A program made the position numbers and the translations under genes. This document shows, one piece after another, positions 18,380 through 26,729 of a DNA stretch of 64,000 bases. How positions within the stretch are numbered: position 1 is the first letter of the stretch; each line of letters begins with the position of its first letter. The notes under the pieces are model-generated. The model saw nothing but the letters and a program-made list of their open reading frames with translations, had not been told where the DNA came from and made no database searches. Origin of the DNA: Vibrio sp. STUT-A11 (GTDB lineage: Bacteria; Pseudomonadota; Gammaproteobacteria; Enterobacterales; Vibrionaceae); the NCBI RefSeq assembly GCF_026000435.1, contig NZ_AP026763.1, forward strand, positions 248,001-312,000. The letters are read 5' to 3'.

Positions 18380-19696
18380 ATGGGAAATAACGTAGTCGTT
18401 CTAGGCACCCAATGGGGTGACGAAGGTAAAGGTAAAATCGTAGACCTTTTAACTGAAGATGCAAAGTACGTGGTACGCTACCAAGGCGGTCACAATGCAG
18501 GCCACACTCTCGTAATTGACGGTGAAAAAACCGTTCTTCACTTAATTCCATCAGGTATCCTTCGCGATAACGTAAAATGTGTTATCGGTAACGGTGTAGT
18601 ACTATCACCTGAAGCTCTACTTAAAGAAATGAAACCTCTTGAAGAGCGTGGTATTCCAGTACGCGAGCGTCTTTTCATTTCTGAAGCATGTCCTCTAATT
18701 CTTCCTTACCACATTGCAATGGACCAAGCTCGCGAAATCGCTCGTGGTAAAAAAGCTATCGGTACAACAGGTCGTGGTATTGGTCCAGCATACGAAGATA
18801 AAGTTGCTCGTCGCGGTCTACGCGTTGGCGATCTATTCGATATGGAAGCATTCGCTGAGAAGCTAAAAGAAGTGATGGAATACCATAACTTCCAACTAGT
18901 AAATTTCTACAAAGCGGAACCAGTAAGCTACGAAGCAGTACTGGAAGAAGCGAAAGGCTACGCTGAGCTGCTAACTTCAATGGTTATCGACGTAACTGAT
19001 GAGCTAGATTCTGCTCGTAAACGCGGCGACAAGATTATGTTCGAAGGTGCTCAAGGTACGCTACTAGATATCGACCATGGTACATACCCATACGTAACGT
19101 CTTCTAACACGACAGCTGGTGGTGTTGCTGCTGGTTCTGGTTTTGGTCCTCGTCACATTGGGTACATCCTTGGTATCGCGAAAGCTTACTGTACGCGTGT
19201 AGGTTCTGGTCCATTCCCGACAGAACTATACGATGGTCTAGACAAGCAAGACCCAATCGGTAAGCACCTAGGTACTGTAGGTCATGAGTTTGGTGCAACG
19301 ACTGGTCGTCTACGTCGTACTGGTTGGTTTGATGCGGTTGCAATGCGTCGTGCTATCCAAATCAACTCTATCTCTGGTTTCTGTCTAACGAAACTAGACG
19401 TACTAGATGGTCTAGAAGAGCTAAAAATCTGTACTGGTTACAAGATGGAAGATGGCTCAATGCTAGAAGTTTCTCCAATGGCTGCGGAAGCATTTGAACA
19501 AGCAACGCCAATCTATGAAACAATGCCTGGCTGGACTGAAAACACATTTGGTGCGAAGTCACTAGAAGATCTACCAAAAGCGGCTCTAGACTACATCAAG
19601 CGTATCGAAGAGCTAACAGGCGTGCCTGTAGACATCATCTCAACAGGTCCAGACCGTAACGAAACTATCATCAAGGTTCATCCATTCGAATCTTAA
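18380..19696 (+). CDS. purA: adenylosuccinate synthetase
   Basis: Joins IMP and aspartate with GTP to give adenylosuccinate, the first committed step to AMP. The 438 residues carry the signature WGDEGKGKIVD at 11-21, GGHNAGHT near 40, the GTTGRGIGPAYEDK loop near 131 and TLLDIDHGTYPYVTSSNTT near 236. Leucine codons are mostly CTA, as in fusA and tuf here, which suggests high expression. It stands alone between the DUF2065 gene and its own terminator. Confidence 0.98.
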   Translation: MGNNVVVLGTQWGDEGKGKIVDLLTEDAKYVVRYQGGHNAGHTLVIDGEKTVLHLIPSGILRDNVKCVIGNGVVLSPEALLKEMKPLEERGIPVRERLFISEACPLILPYHIAMDQAREIARGKKAIGTTGRGIGPAYEDKVARRGLRVGDLFDMEAFAEKLKEVMEYHNFQLVNFYKAEPVSYEAVLEEAKGYAELLTSMVIDVTDELDSARKRGDKIMFEGAQGTLLDIDHGTYPYVTSSNTTAGGVAAGSGFGPRHIGYILGIAKAYCTRVGSGPFPTELYDGLDKQDPIGKHLGTVGHEFGATTGRLRRTGWFDAVAMRRAIQINSISGFCLTKLDVLDGLEELKICTGYKMEDGSMLEVSPMAAEAFEQATPIYETMPGWTENTFGAKSLEDLPKAALDYIKRIEELTGVPVDIISTGPDRNETIIKVHPFES

Positions 19697-19720
19697 TTAA
19701 TGCTCGTTAGAGATTGTGAA

Positions 19721-19746
19721 AGCCGACCTTAAGGTCGGCTTTTTTG
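19721..19746 (+). terminator. purA terminator
   Basis: An 8-bp perfect stem AGCCGACC / GGTCGGCT with a TTAA loop and a T-run. Confidence 0.93.
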
Positions 19747-19846
19747 TGTCTGATACTTTTGTGCAATGGAACGCTTCGGTTGTGGAACAGGCGTCTCAAT
19801 GTGGCAACTTGTTGCCGTCGCTCAGCGGTGAGGGGCAAAAATTGTC

Positions 19847-19873
19847 TAAAGCTCAGGGCAGGTTTGCCGATAA
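19847..19873 (+). promoter_or_regulatory. sigma-28 (FliA) promoter of motX
   Basis: TAAAGCTC, an 11-bp spacer and GCCGATAA. The -10 element is a perfect match to the flagellar sigma-28 consensus and the -35 element matches its TAAAG core at the right spacing. It lies 65 bp before the motX ATG, consistent with late-class flagellar expression. Confidence 0.85.
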
Positions 19874-19938
19874 CCTTATCAAGCAGAACAGATCCTTCGG
19901 CGATCTTTTGTTTCTCAGACACCTTGAAGAGTACGTTT

Positions 19939-20580
19939 ATGAAGTTACGAACAGTGGCTGCTTCACTGTTACTGATGCTGGCGACGGCTGCATCACGGGC
20001 GAGCGCCTCTGATGTCGGAGTCGGAGCGCCTGTTCCCATTTACACCGAAGCAGAACTGATAACGCTTATTGAGCAGAATAAGCACTTACAGCGCGTACGC
20101 GCTGACAACTGCCAGTTAGTGGAAGACATCGTTGCTCGCGCGACTCGAATTAGTCTGCCTGCGTATGAATTTTTGTATGGTGATATGCTGGCGTGGGGTG
20201 TCTGTGTTGAGCAAGATGTGGAACTCGGACTCTACTATATGGAGAATGCCGCCCAGCAAGGATTACCAGCCGCGTTAGAACAAATAGGGCGCTATTACTC
20301 TCTTGGTACCCTGGTCCAGCAGGACAAAGAGCGAGCGATCCCTTATCTGCGCGAAGCGGCATCCATGGGGAATCTCAATGCACGCATTCAACTTGCGGAG
20401 TTGCTCCTGCGTGATTACGGCAGCCCTTTGGACTATGAAGACGCTTACCGCTGGTTGTATAACTCGGTAACGGCCGATAAACGCCAGCACAAACGTATTA
20501 CTATTTTACGAAACGGCCTTGAGCAGCGTATGCCTGAAAATATTATCGCCCGAGCTAAGCGGCGAGATACATTCTGGTAA
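19939..20580 (+). CDS. motX: sodium-driven flagellar stator protein MotX
   Basis: A periplasmic component of the T ring that holds the PomA/PomB Na+ stators at the polar flagellar motor. The 213 residues start with a signal peptide (MKLRTVAASLLLMLATAASR) and contain Sel1-like repeats (GDMLAWGVCVEQDVELGLYY, AAQQGLPAALEQIGRYYSLG, AASMGNLNARIQLAELLL). The frame is open much further upstream, but that would run through the sigma-28 promoter and the purA terminator, so the Met at 19939 is right. A monocistronic gene, closed by a 30-bp palindrome. Confidence 0.93.
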   Translation: MKLRTVAASLLLMLATAASRASASDVGVGAPVPIYTEAELITLIEQNKHLQRVRADNCQLVEDIVARATRISLPAYEFLYGDMLAWGVCVEQDVELGLYYMENAAQQGLPAALEQIGRYYSLGTLVQQDKERAIPYLREAASMGNLNARIQLAELLLRDYGSPLDYEDAYRWLYNSVTADKRQHKRITILRNGLEQRMPENIIARAKRRDTFW

Positions 20581-20603
20581 AATTGCCCATGATTGAATAC
20601 ATG

Positions 20604-20638
20604 CAACAAAGCCCACATATGTGGGCTTTGTTGTTTTT
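20604..20638. terminator. bidirectional terminator motX / hmp
   Basis: A 30-bp perfect palindrome at 20604-20633 (arm CAACAAAGCCCACAT) lies between the convergent motX and hmp genes and is followed by a T-run on the plus strand. Confidence 0.9.
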
Positions 20639-20650
20639 AACGATATGACT

Positions 20651-21835
20651 TTAAATGACTTTATGTGGGCCAAAGCACTCGTAATGGAACTGTTCCTGTG
20701 GAACACCAAGGTCGATAAGCTGCTTGGCGACATACTGCATGAACCCAACAGGACCGCAGAAGTAAATCTGAACATTGGTTTGCTTAAGCGCTGCTTCAAT
20801 TTCCTTTAGGTTGACGAAACCAGTGAAGTGGTAATCTTCACCAAGTTTATCTTCGGCTGTCGGTTGGTTATACCAGACAAGCGCATTGACGTTATCTTGT
20901 GAGCTGACAATTTGGTTCACATGCTGCTTAAAGGCATGCTGTTGACCATTTTCCGTCGCATGTACCCAAGTCACCGGCGCCAGATGTTCAGACAAGCTCT
21001 CTAGCATAGACAGCGTCGGCGTTAAGCCAACGCCTGCGGAAAGTAGTACCACTGGTGTGTCTGATTCGACGTCCATAAAGAAGTCACCCGCCGGAGAGAC
21101 CAGTTTTACTTTATCACCAACGTTTAGCTCATCGTGCAGATAGTTGGATACCTTACCGTCTTGTTCACGTTTTACTGAGATGCGGTACGTGTTCTCTTGT
21201 GCCGCAGAAGAGAGGCTGTATTGGCGGATCTCTTGGTTATCAAACTTATCGCTGTTGATGTAGATACCCACATATTGCCCAGGCTTATAAGCTGCGACGT
21301 TAAGACCATCGGTTGGTTTAAACATAAAACTGCAGATGTGTTCGCTTTCTGCTTGTTTCGTGACAAGTTCGAATTCACGCAATCCACGCCAGCCGCCTTC
21401 TAAGGCTTCATTCGCCTGATAAATTTGCTCTTCTCTTTGAATGAACACATTGGCTAGTACGCCATAAGCTTCTGCCCATGCATCCAACACTTCCTGACCC
21501 GGATTGAATAGTTCGTCAATGGTCGCTAGCAAGTGTGTACCGACAATTTGATATTGGTCTGCTGTGATCAAGAAGCTGGTGTGTTTATGCGCAATTTTTT
21601 CTACCGCACCAAGCAGAGCCGGTAAATTTTCAATATTCGCCGCGTATGCACAGATAGCATTAAATAACGCTTCACGCTGATCGCCATTGCGCTGGTTGCT
21701 CATGTTGAAAATGTCTTTTAACTCAGGGTTGTGAGTAAACATACGATCATAAAAATGTGCGGTCAGTTTTGGTCCTGTTTCGGCGATAAGAGGTGCGGTT
21801 GCTTTTACGATTTCAATGGTCTGATTGCTGAGCAT
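20651..21835 (-). CDS. hmp: flavohemoprotein (nitric oxide dioxygenase)
   Basis: Converts NO and O2 to nitrate with NADPH; the main aerobic NO defence. The 394 residues comprise a globin domain (1 to about 140, with proximal histidine in EKIAHKHTSF near 85), an FAD domain (RQYSLSSA near 206) and an NAD domain (VLLSAGVGLTPTLSMLE near 268; YFCGPVGFM near 360). It is divergent from nsrR, and two NsrR-type operators lie just upstream of its start. Confidence 0.97.
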   Translation of the reverse strand: MLSNQTIEIVKATAPLIAETGPKLTAHFYDRMFTHNPELKDIFNMSNQRNGDQREALFNAICAYAANIENLPALLGAVEKIAHKHTSFLITADQYQIVGTHLLATIDELFNPGQEVLDAWAEAYGVLANVFIQREEQIYQANEALEGGWRGLREFELVTKQAESEHICSFMFKPTDGLNVAAYKPGQYVGIYINSDKFDNQEIRQYSLSSAAQENTYRISVKREQDGKVSNYLHDELNVGDKVKLVSPAGDFFMDVESDTPVVLLSAGVGLTPTLSMLESLSEHLAPVTWVHATENGQQHAFKQHVNQIVSSQDNVNALVWYNQPTAEDKLGEDYHFTGFVNLKEIEAALKQTNVQIYFCGPVGFMQYVAKQLIDLGVPQEQFHYECFGPHKVI

Positions 21836-21850
21836 GGGGCTTCCTAATTT

Positions 21851-21898
21851 AAGTTGTATTTATAATGCATGTTTAAAGTTGTATCTCAAATGTATCTT
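21851..21898. promoter_or_regulatory. two tandem NsrR operators
   Basis: Two 23-bp imperfect palindromes at 21851-21873 and 21876-21898 match the NsrR pattern AAGNTGYAT-N5-ATRYATNTT. The first arms are AAGTTGTAT in both; the second arms are ATGCATGTT and ATGTATCTT. They lie between the divergent hmp and nsrR starts, so they can govern both. Confidence 0.85.
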
Positions 21899-21945
21899 TC
21901 AATCAAGAAAAGATTTACACTTTTGCTATTAGAGAGGATAGCAAT

Positions 21946-22371
21946 ATGCAGTTAACCAGCTTCACCGATTACGCGCTGAGAACCTTGATCTATCTGGCTT
22001 CATTGCCAAAAGATAAGTTGACAAATATCACTGAAGTGACTGATTTATTTGGCGTATCACGTAACCATATGGTTAAGGTGATTAACCGACTTGGTCAATT
22101 GGGTTATGTACAGACTGTACGTGGAAAAAATGGTGGTATCCGTCTGATGAAGCCTGCCGCTGAGATCACAGTTGGTGGCGTTGTCCGTGATTTGGAACCG
22201 TTAGATTTGGTCAACTGCAGCGCAGATTTTTGCCACATCACTCCAGCCTGTCGACTGAAAGATAAGTTAGCAAAAGCCAAAAGTGCTTTCTTGGCGGAAT
22301 TGGATGACTGCACGATTGAGGAGTTACTTAGGGACAATTCTGAGCTTTTGATCTTATTAGAGCGTCCATAA
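21946..22371 (+). CDS. nsrR: nitric-oxide-sensing repressor NsrR
   Basis: An Rrf2-family repressor with an NO-labile Fe-S cluster. The winged helix-turn-helix covers the first 65 residues (FTDYALRTLIYLA, VSRNHMVKVINRLGQLG), and the three cluster cysteines are in CSADFCHITPAC near residues 91-102. 141 residues. As in E. coli it is followed by rnr and rlmB, and it controls hmp through the operators upstream. Confidence 0.96.
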   Translation: MQLTSFTDYALRTLIYLASLPKDKLTNITEVTDLFGVSRNHMVKVINRLGQLGYVQTVRGKNGGIRLMKPAAEITVGGVVRDLEPLDLVNCSADFCHITPACRLKDKLAKAKSAFLAELDDCTIEELLRDNSELLILLERP

Positions 22372-22487
22372 ACTATCTTGTCTGTTTAGTGCCGAGCGCG
22401 ATCATTCTTTTTTCAAAGCATTTCTGTAGCTTATCAAGAGACTCGGATATACTAGCTCTATACCTTCCTTGCTAGATAGGCGTGCCT

Positions 22488-25007
22488 ATGTCAGACAATA
22501 TTCCAAACGATCCATTCGCAGATCGTGAATCCCAGAATTACGAAAATCCAATTCCAAGCCGAGAGTTCATTATTGAATTCTTAACTCAAGCAGGCGTTCC
22601 AATGAATCGCAACGACCTGTTTGAAGCGTTAAAGCTAGAAGGCGAAGAGCAATACGAAGGGTTGCGTCGTCGTTTACGTGCGATGGAACGAGATGGTCAG
22701 CTAGTGTTCACTCGTCGTCAGTGCTACGCATTACCTGAAAAGCTGGAAATGGTGAAAGGTTACGTGATCGGCCATAAAGACGGTCACGGCTGGGTGCGTC
22801 CAGAAGGCAGCGTCGGCAAGGATAACGATATTGTACTGCCACACCATCAGATGAAGAACATTATTCATGGCGATTATGTGCTGGTTCAGCCAACTGACAA
22901 CAGTAAACGTGGTCGTCGTGAAGGTCGCTTAGTGCGTGTGCTTGAAGAACGCAATGATCAAATCGTCGGCCGCTTTTTCCTTGAGTACGGTTACTCGTAT
23001 GTTGTGCCTGATGACTCACGCATCAGTCAGGATATTCTGATCCCGAATGAACACAAAGCGGGTGCCCGTATGGGTAACGTTGTGGTGATTGAAATCACCG
23101 ATCGCGGTTCACGTTCACGCGGCATGATGGGTAAAGTCGTTGAAGTACTTGGCGAAAACATGGCGCCGGGTATGGAAACTCAAATTGCGATTCGCACCCA
23201 TCAAATTCCTCATGAGTGGCCGGAAGGTGTCGATCAGCAAATTGCTAACCTAACGGAAGAAGTGCCGGAAGAAGCGAAAGAAGGTCGTGTCGATCTGCGA
23301 GATCTGCCACTCGTCACGATTGATGGCGAAGATGCGCGTGACTTCGATGATGCGGTTTTCTGTGAGAAGAAGAAAAGCGGTGGTTGGCGTCTTTGGGTTG
23401 CCATTGCTGACGTAAGTTACTACGTGCGTCCGGATTCGGCTTTGGACAAAGAAGCGATCAATCGTGGTAACTCCGTCTACTTCCCATCTCAGGTTGTCCC
23501 AATGTTGCCGGAAGTCCTTTCTAATGGTCTATGCTCGCTGAACCCACAAGTGGATCGCTTGTGTATGGTGTGTGAGATGACTATTTCAGAAACGGGTAAG
23601 CTGTCGGGTTACAAGCACTATGAAGCGGTGATGAACTCACATGCTCGTCTGACTTACACCAAAGTGCATCACATTCTGGAAGGTGATGAAGAACTACGTG
23701 AGCGCTACAAAGCGCTGGTTCCTCATTTGGAAGAACTGCATAGCATGTACAAGGTTCTGAAAGGAGCGCGTGAGCAGCGTGGTGCGATTGAGTTCGAAAC
23801 CGTCGAAACCAAATTTATCTTCAATGCTGAGCGTAAGATTGAGAGCATTGAACCCGTGGAACGGAACGATGCACACAAACTGATCGAAGAGTGCATGATC
23901 ATGGCGAACATTGCGTCGGCATCGCTGGTGGAAAAAGCCAAAGAGCCTGCGCTATACCGTATCCATGAAACGCCAGGGGAAGAACGCCTGATGGGCTTCC
24001 GTGATTTCCTAAGCGAGCTGGGGCTAGAGCTCGGTGGTGGTCTTGAACCGTCACCAACCGATTATGCGCATCTGATGAGCCAGGTGGGCGACCGTCCGGA
24101 TCAGGAACTGATTCAGACCATGTTGCTACGCTCGATGAAACAAGCGGTGTATAACGCTGACAATGCCGGTCACTTTGGTCTGGCGCTACAGCGATATGCT
24201 CACTTCACCTCGCCAATTCGTCGTTACCCAGATTTGCTGTTGCACCGAGCTATCAAATATCTGATTGCTAAACACGAAGGCCGAAATCAAGATCGCTGGA
24301 CACCAACCGGTGGTTACCATTACTCGTTTGATGATATGGACTTCTATGGTGAACAATGCTCTATGACTGAGCGTCGGGCGGATGATGCCACTCGTGACGT
24401 CGCCGACTGGTTGAAATGTGAGTACATGCAAGACCATGTTGGGGCTGAGTTAGAGGGTGTGATCGCAAACGTGACCAGTTTTGGTTTCTTTGTTCGTTTA
24501 ACCGATCTGCACATTGACGGTTTGGTGCATATTTCGACCTTGGCAAATGACTATTACCAGTTTGACCCGATTGGTCAAAGACTTATCGGAGAAAGCTTCG
24601 GTAATATTTATCGCTTAGGTGATGCGGTAAAAGTCAAAGTGTTAGCCGTAAACTTAAATGACAAACAAATTGACTTTGAATTAGTCGAAACAAGTCGTAA
24701 GCTACGCGGCGAAGGTAAGACCGCTAAGAAGCGCGCGGCAGAAGCAAAACGTAAAGCGAAAGAGAAAAAACGCGCAGCGACACGTTCTTCATCTAAAGAC
24801 GGTGGTGCAGTGCGCGCTGTTCCTGCAATTGAACCGACTAAACGTCCGGAAGAAAGTGCAGCAGGAGGCCAGCGCAATGGTCCTAAGCGCGGTACTAGGA
24901 ATGGTGAAACGGAAGGCAAAAAGAAGCCTAAAGTAAGAAAAGCTAGTAAGAAAAAGCCACACAGTAAGCCAAAGAAAACCAAACGCTCGAAACAAGACGA
25001 GTCGTAG
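22488..25007 (+). CDS. rnr: ribonuclease R
   Basis: A processive 3'-5' exoribonuclease that can unwind structured RNA; acts in rRNA quality control and trans-translation. In order: an N-terminal winged helix, two cold-shock domains, the RNB catalytic domain (DLPLVTIDGEDARDFDDAVF near 284, holding the Mg-binding Asp cluster, and FTSPIRRYPDLLLHRA near 570), an S1 domain (GVIANVTSFGFFVRL near 655) and a Lys/Arg-rich tail of about 100 residues. The ATG at 22488 with AGATAGG upstream is preferred to the GTG at 22482. 839 residues. Confidence 0.97.
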   Translation: MSDNIPNDPFADRESQNYENPIPSREFIIEFLTQAGVPMNRNDLFEALKLEGEEQYEGLRRRLRAMERDGQLVFTRRQCYALPEKLEMVKGYVIGHKDGHGWVRPEGSVGKDNDIVLPHHQMKNIIHGDYVLVQPTDNSKRGRREGRLVRVLEERNDQIVGRFFLEYGYSYVVPDDSRISQDILIPNEHKAGARMGNVVVIEITDRGSRSRGMMGKVVEVLGENMAPGMETQIAIRTHQIPHEWPEGVDQQIANLTEEVPEEAKEGRVDLRDLPLVTIDGEDARDFDDAVFCEKKKSGGWRLWVAIADVSYYVRPDSALDKEAINRGNSVYFPSQVVPMLPEVLSNGLCSLNPQVDRLCMVCEMTISETGKLSGYKHYEAVMNSHARLTYTKVHHILEGDEELRERYKALVPHLEELHSMYKVLKGAREQRGAIEFETVETKFIFNAERKIESIEPVERNDAHKLIEECMIMANIASASLVEKAKEPALYRIHETPGEERLMGFRDFLSELGLELGGGLEPSPTDYAHLMSQVGDRPDQELIQTMLLRSMKQAVYNADNAGHFGLALQRYAHFTSPIRRYPDLLLHRAIKYLIAKHEGRNQDRWTPTGGYHYSFDDMDFYGEQCSMTERRADDATRDVADWLKCEYMQDHVGAELEGVIANVTSFGFFVRLTDLHIDGLVHISTLANDYYQFDPIGQRLIGESFGNIYRLGDAVKVKVLAVNLNDKQIDFELVETSRKLRGEGKTAKKRAAEAKRKAKEKKRAATRSSSKDGGAVRAVPAIEPTKRPEESAAGGQRNGPKRGTRNGETEGKKKPKVRKASKKKPHSKPKKTKRSKQDES

Positions 25008-25015
25008 GCTGAATA

Positions 25016-25087
25016 GCCAGTCTGGTGGTTACTGGACTGGCTGAGGCACTGATACCAACTTATGAGATTGATTCCGATTGGTGTCAT
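25016..25087. repeat. stem-loop and imperfect inverted repeat between rnr and rlmB
   Basis: GCCAGTC and GACTGGC form a stem at 25016-25042 without a T-run. GATACCAA then faces TTGGTGTC across about 20 bp at 25050-25085. The ends resemble those of the palindromic element at 33061-33221, so this may be a degenerate relative. Function not evident. Confidence 0.45.
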
Positions 25088-25106
25088 CAGAACAACAGGT
25101 TAAATA

Positions 25107-25850
25107 ATGAGTAACGATTTTATTTACGGTATTCATGCCGTGAAAGCGGTATTGGAACGTGAACCAGAGCGATTTATCGAAGCGTACGTATTAAAAGGAC
25201 GCCAGGATGATCGTCTAATGCCAATCCTGAATGATTTGCAGGTATGTGGTGTTTCTATACAGCAAATGACACGCAAAACCTTAGATGACAAAGCGCATGG
25301 CGCAAATCACCAAGGTATCATCGCTCGCGTAAAGCCTGCGAAGCAGCTAAATGAAAACGACATTGATGCGATTTTAGCACAACATGAATCACCGCTTTTA
25401 TTGGTGCTTGATGGAGTGACAGATCCACATAACCTTGGCGCGTGCCTGCGTAATGCCGATGCAGCTGGTGCTGCCGCGATCATCGTACCAAAAGATCGTT
25501 CTGCTCAGATAAATGCGACAGTAAGCAAGGTTGCATGCGGTGCTGCTGAAGTCGTGCCATTGGTTCGCGTGACCAACCTGGCGCGCACAATGCGTACACT
25601 GCAAGAGCAAGGTATCTGGTTTGTGGGAACGGCAGGTGAAGCGACACACGATATTTACCAGGCGAAACTGACGGGTCCTTTGGCTATTGTCATGGGCGCA
25701 GAGGGTGACGGAATGCGCCGCTTGACGCGTGAAACCTGTGATGATTTGATTAAAATCCCAATGGCAGGTAGTGTATCAAGCCTGAATGTATCGGTAGCGT
25801 CAGGTATCTGTTTGTTTGAAGCGGTTCGTCAACGATTAGCGGCAAAATAA
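25107..25850 (+). CDS. rlmB: 23S rRNA Gm2251 2'-O-methyltransferase
   Basis: Methylates the ribose of G2251 in the P-loop of 23S rRNA. The 247 residues have an N-terminal L30e-like substrate-binding domain (FIYGIHAVKAVLE) and a SPOUT domain with the three TrmH motifs: DPHNLGACLRNADAAGA near 115, MGAEGDGMRR near 195 and IPMAGSVSSLNVSVASGI near 216. Follows rnr by about 100 bp and ends in its own terminator. Confidence 0.97.
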   Translation: MSNDFIYGIHAVKAVLEREPERFIEAYVLKGRQDDRLMPILNDLQVCGVSIQQMTRKTLDDKAHGANHQGIIARVKPAKQLNENDIDAILAQHESPLLLVLDGVTDPHNLGACLRNADAAGAAAIIVPKDRSAQINATVSKVACGAAEVVPLVRVTNLARTMRTLQEQGIWFVGTAGEATHDIYQAKLTGPLAIVMGAEGDGMRRLTRETCDDLIKIPMAGSVSSLNVSVASGICLFEAVRQRLAAK

Positions 25851-25879
25851 ACGTAGAACAATAAACATGACCAATACAC

Positions 25880-25908
25880 AGGATGGGCAACCATCCTTTG
25901 TTATTTTT
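25880..25908 (+). terminator. rlmB terminator
   Basis: AGGATGG-GCAA-CCATCCT followed by TTGTTATTTTT. It lies 20 bp before the gph start codon and marks the end of the nsrR-rnr-rlmB block. Confidence 0.85.
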
Positions 25909-25928
25909 AGCTCATGCGTAGGGAAGTT

Positions 25929-26615
25929 ATGACTCAACAATCTATAAAATTCATCACCTTTGATCTGGATGGCACTTTGCTTGATAGCGTACCAGACCTT
26001 GCCATTGCTGCGGACCAAACCGTTCAAGCTCTCGGTTTTCCATCAGTGTCAGTAGAACAAGTGCGTGACTATGTGGGGAATGGCGCTGATGTGCTGATTG
26101 GTCGTTCACTCAGTCAAAGCCTGACCGTCAATCCTGACCTGAGTGATGAGCTGCGTGCAGAAGCGCGAGAACTGTTTGATGAGTTTTACGAGCAGAGTGG
26201 TCATAAACTGAGTCACCTTTACCCGACGGTAAAAGAGACACTGGCAGAGTTGCACCAGGCGGGTTTTACCCTTGCCGTCGTCACGAACAAACCTTCTAAG
26301 TTTGTACCGCATATCCTGGAACAACACGGCATTGCCCACTACTTTGTCGATGTGTTGGGCGGTGATGCTTTTCCTGAGAAAAAACCAAACCCAGTGGCAC
26401 TGAACTGGTTAATGGAAAAACATCAGCTACAACCAGGCGAAATGTTAATGGTAGGGGATTCGAAAAACGACATCCTTGCCGCGAAAAACGCAGGCTGCAC
26501 CTCATTTGGTTTAACTTACGGTTACAACCATGGTGAGCCAATTTCTGCATCAAATCCGGACTTTGTCGCAGACAAGATGTCGGAATTATTGGAAGTTGTC
26601 GCCGTTTCTGCATAA
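25929..26615 (+). CDS. gph: phosphoglycolate phosphatase
   Basis: A HAD-superfamily phosphatase that clears 2-phosphoglycolate, for instance from repair of oxidised DNA ends. Motif I is FDLDGTLLDS near residue 11, motif II VTNKPS near 117, motif III/IV MVGDSKNDILAAKNAG near 173. The ATG at 25929 is preceded by AGGGAAG; an upstream ATG at 25914 is open but would start only six bases after the rlmB terminator tail. 228 residues. In E. coli gph lies between rpe and trpS; here trpS follows but rpe and dam are not upstream. Confidence 0.93.
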   Translation: MTQQSIKFITFDLDGTLLDSVPDLAIAADQTVQALGFPSVSVEQVRDYVGNGADVLIGRSLSQSLTVNPDLSDELRAEARELFDEFYEQSGHKLSHLYPTVKETLAELHQAGFTLAVVTNKPSKFVPHILEQHGIAHYFVDVLGGDAFPEKKPNPVALNWLMEKHQLQPGEMLMVGDSKNDILAAKNAGCTSFGLTYGYNHGEPISASNPDFVADKMSELLEVVAVSA

Positions 26616-26729
26616 GCGCGACAAAAAATCTTCCAAAATACTTGTTAATGAGTACACTGAGCTAACCGTGCATCAAAAAGTGCGCGGTTTTTCATTTAAT
26701 TAGATTAAGAAGTCAAAGGAATCATTCTA

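Noticed and set aside
24608..25087. 159-codon minus-strand frame over the rnr tail
   Set aside because: The Lys-rich RNase R tail gives a Phe/Leu-rich antisense frame that looks membrane-like by accident.
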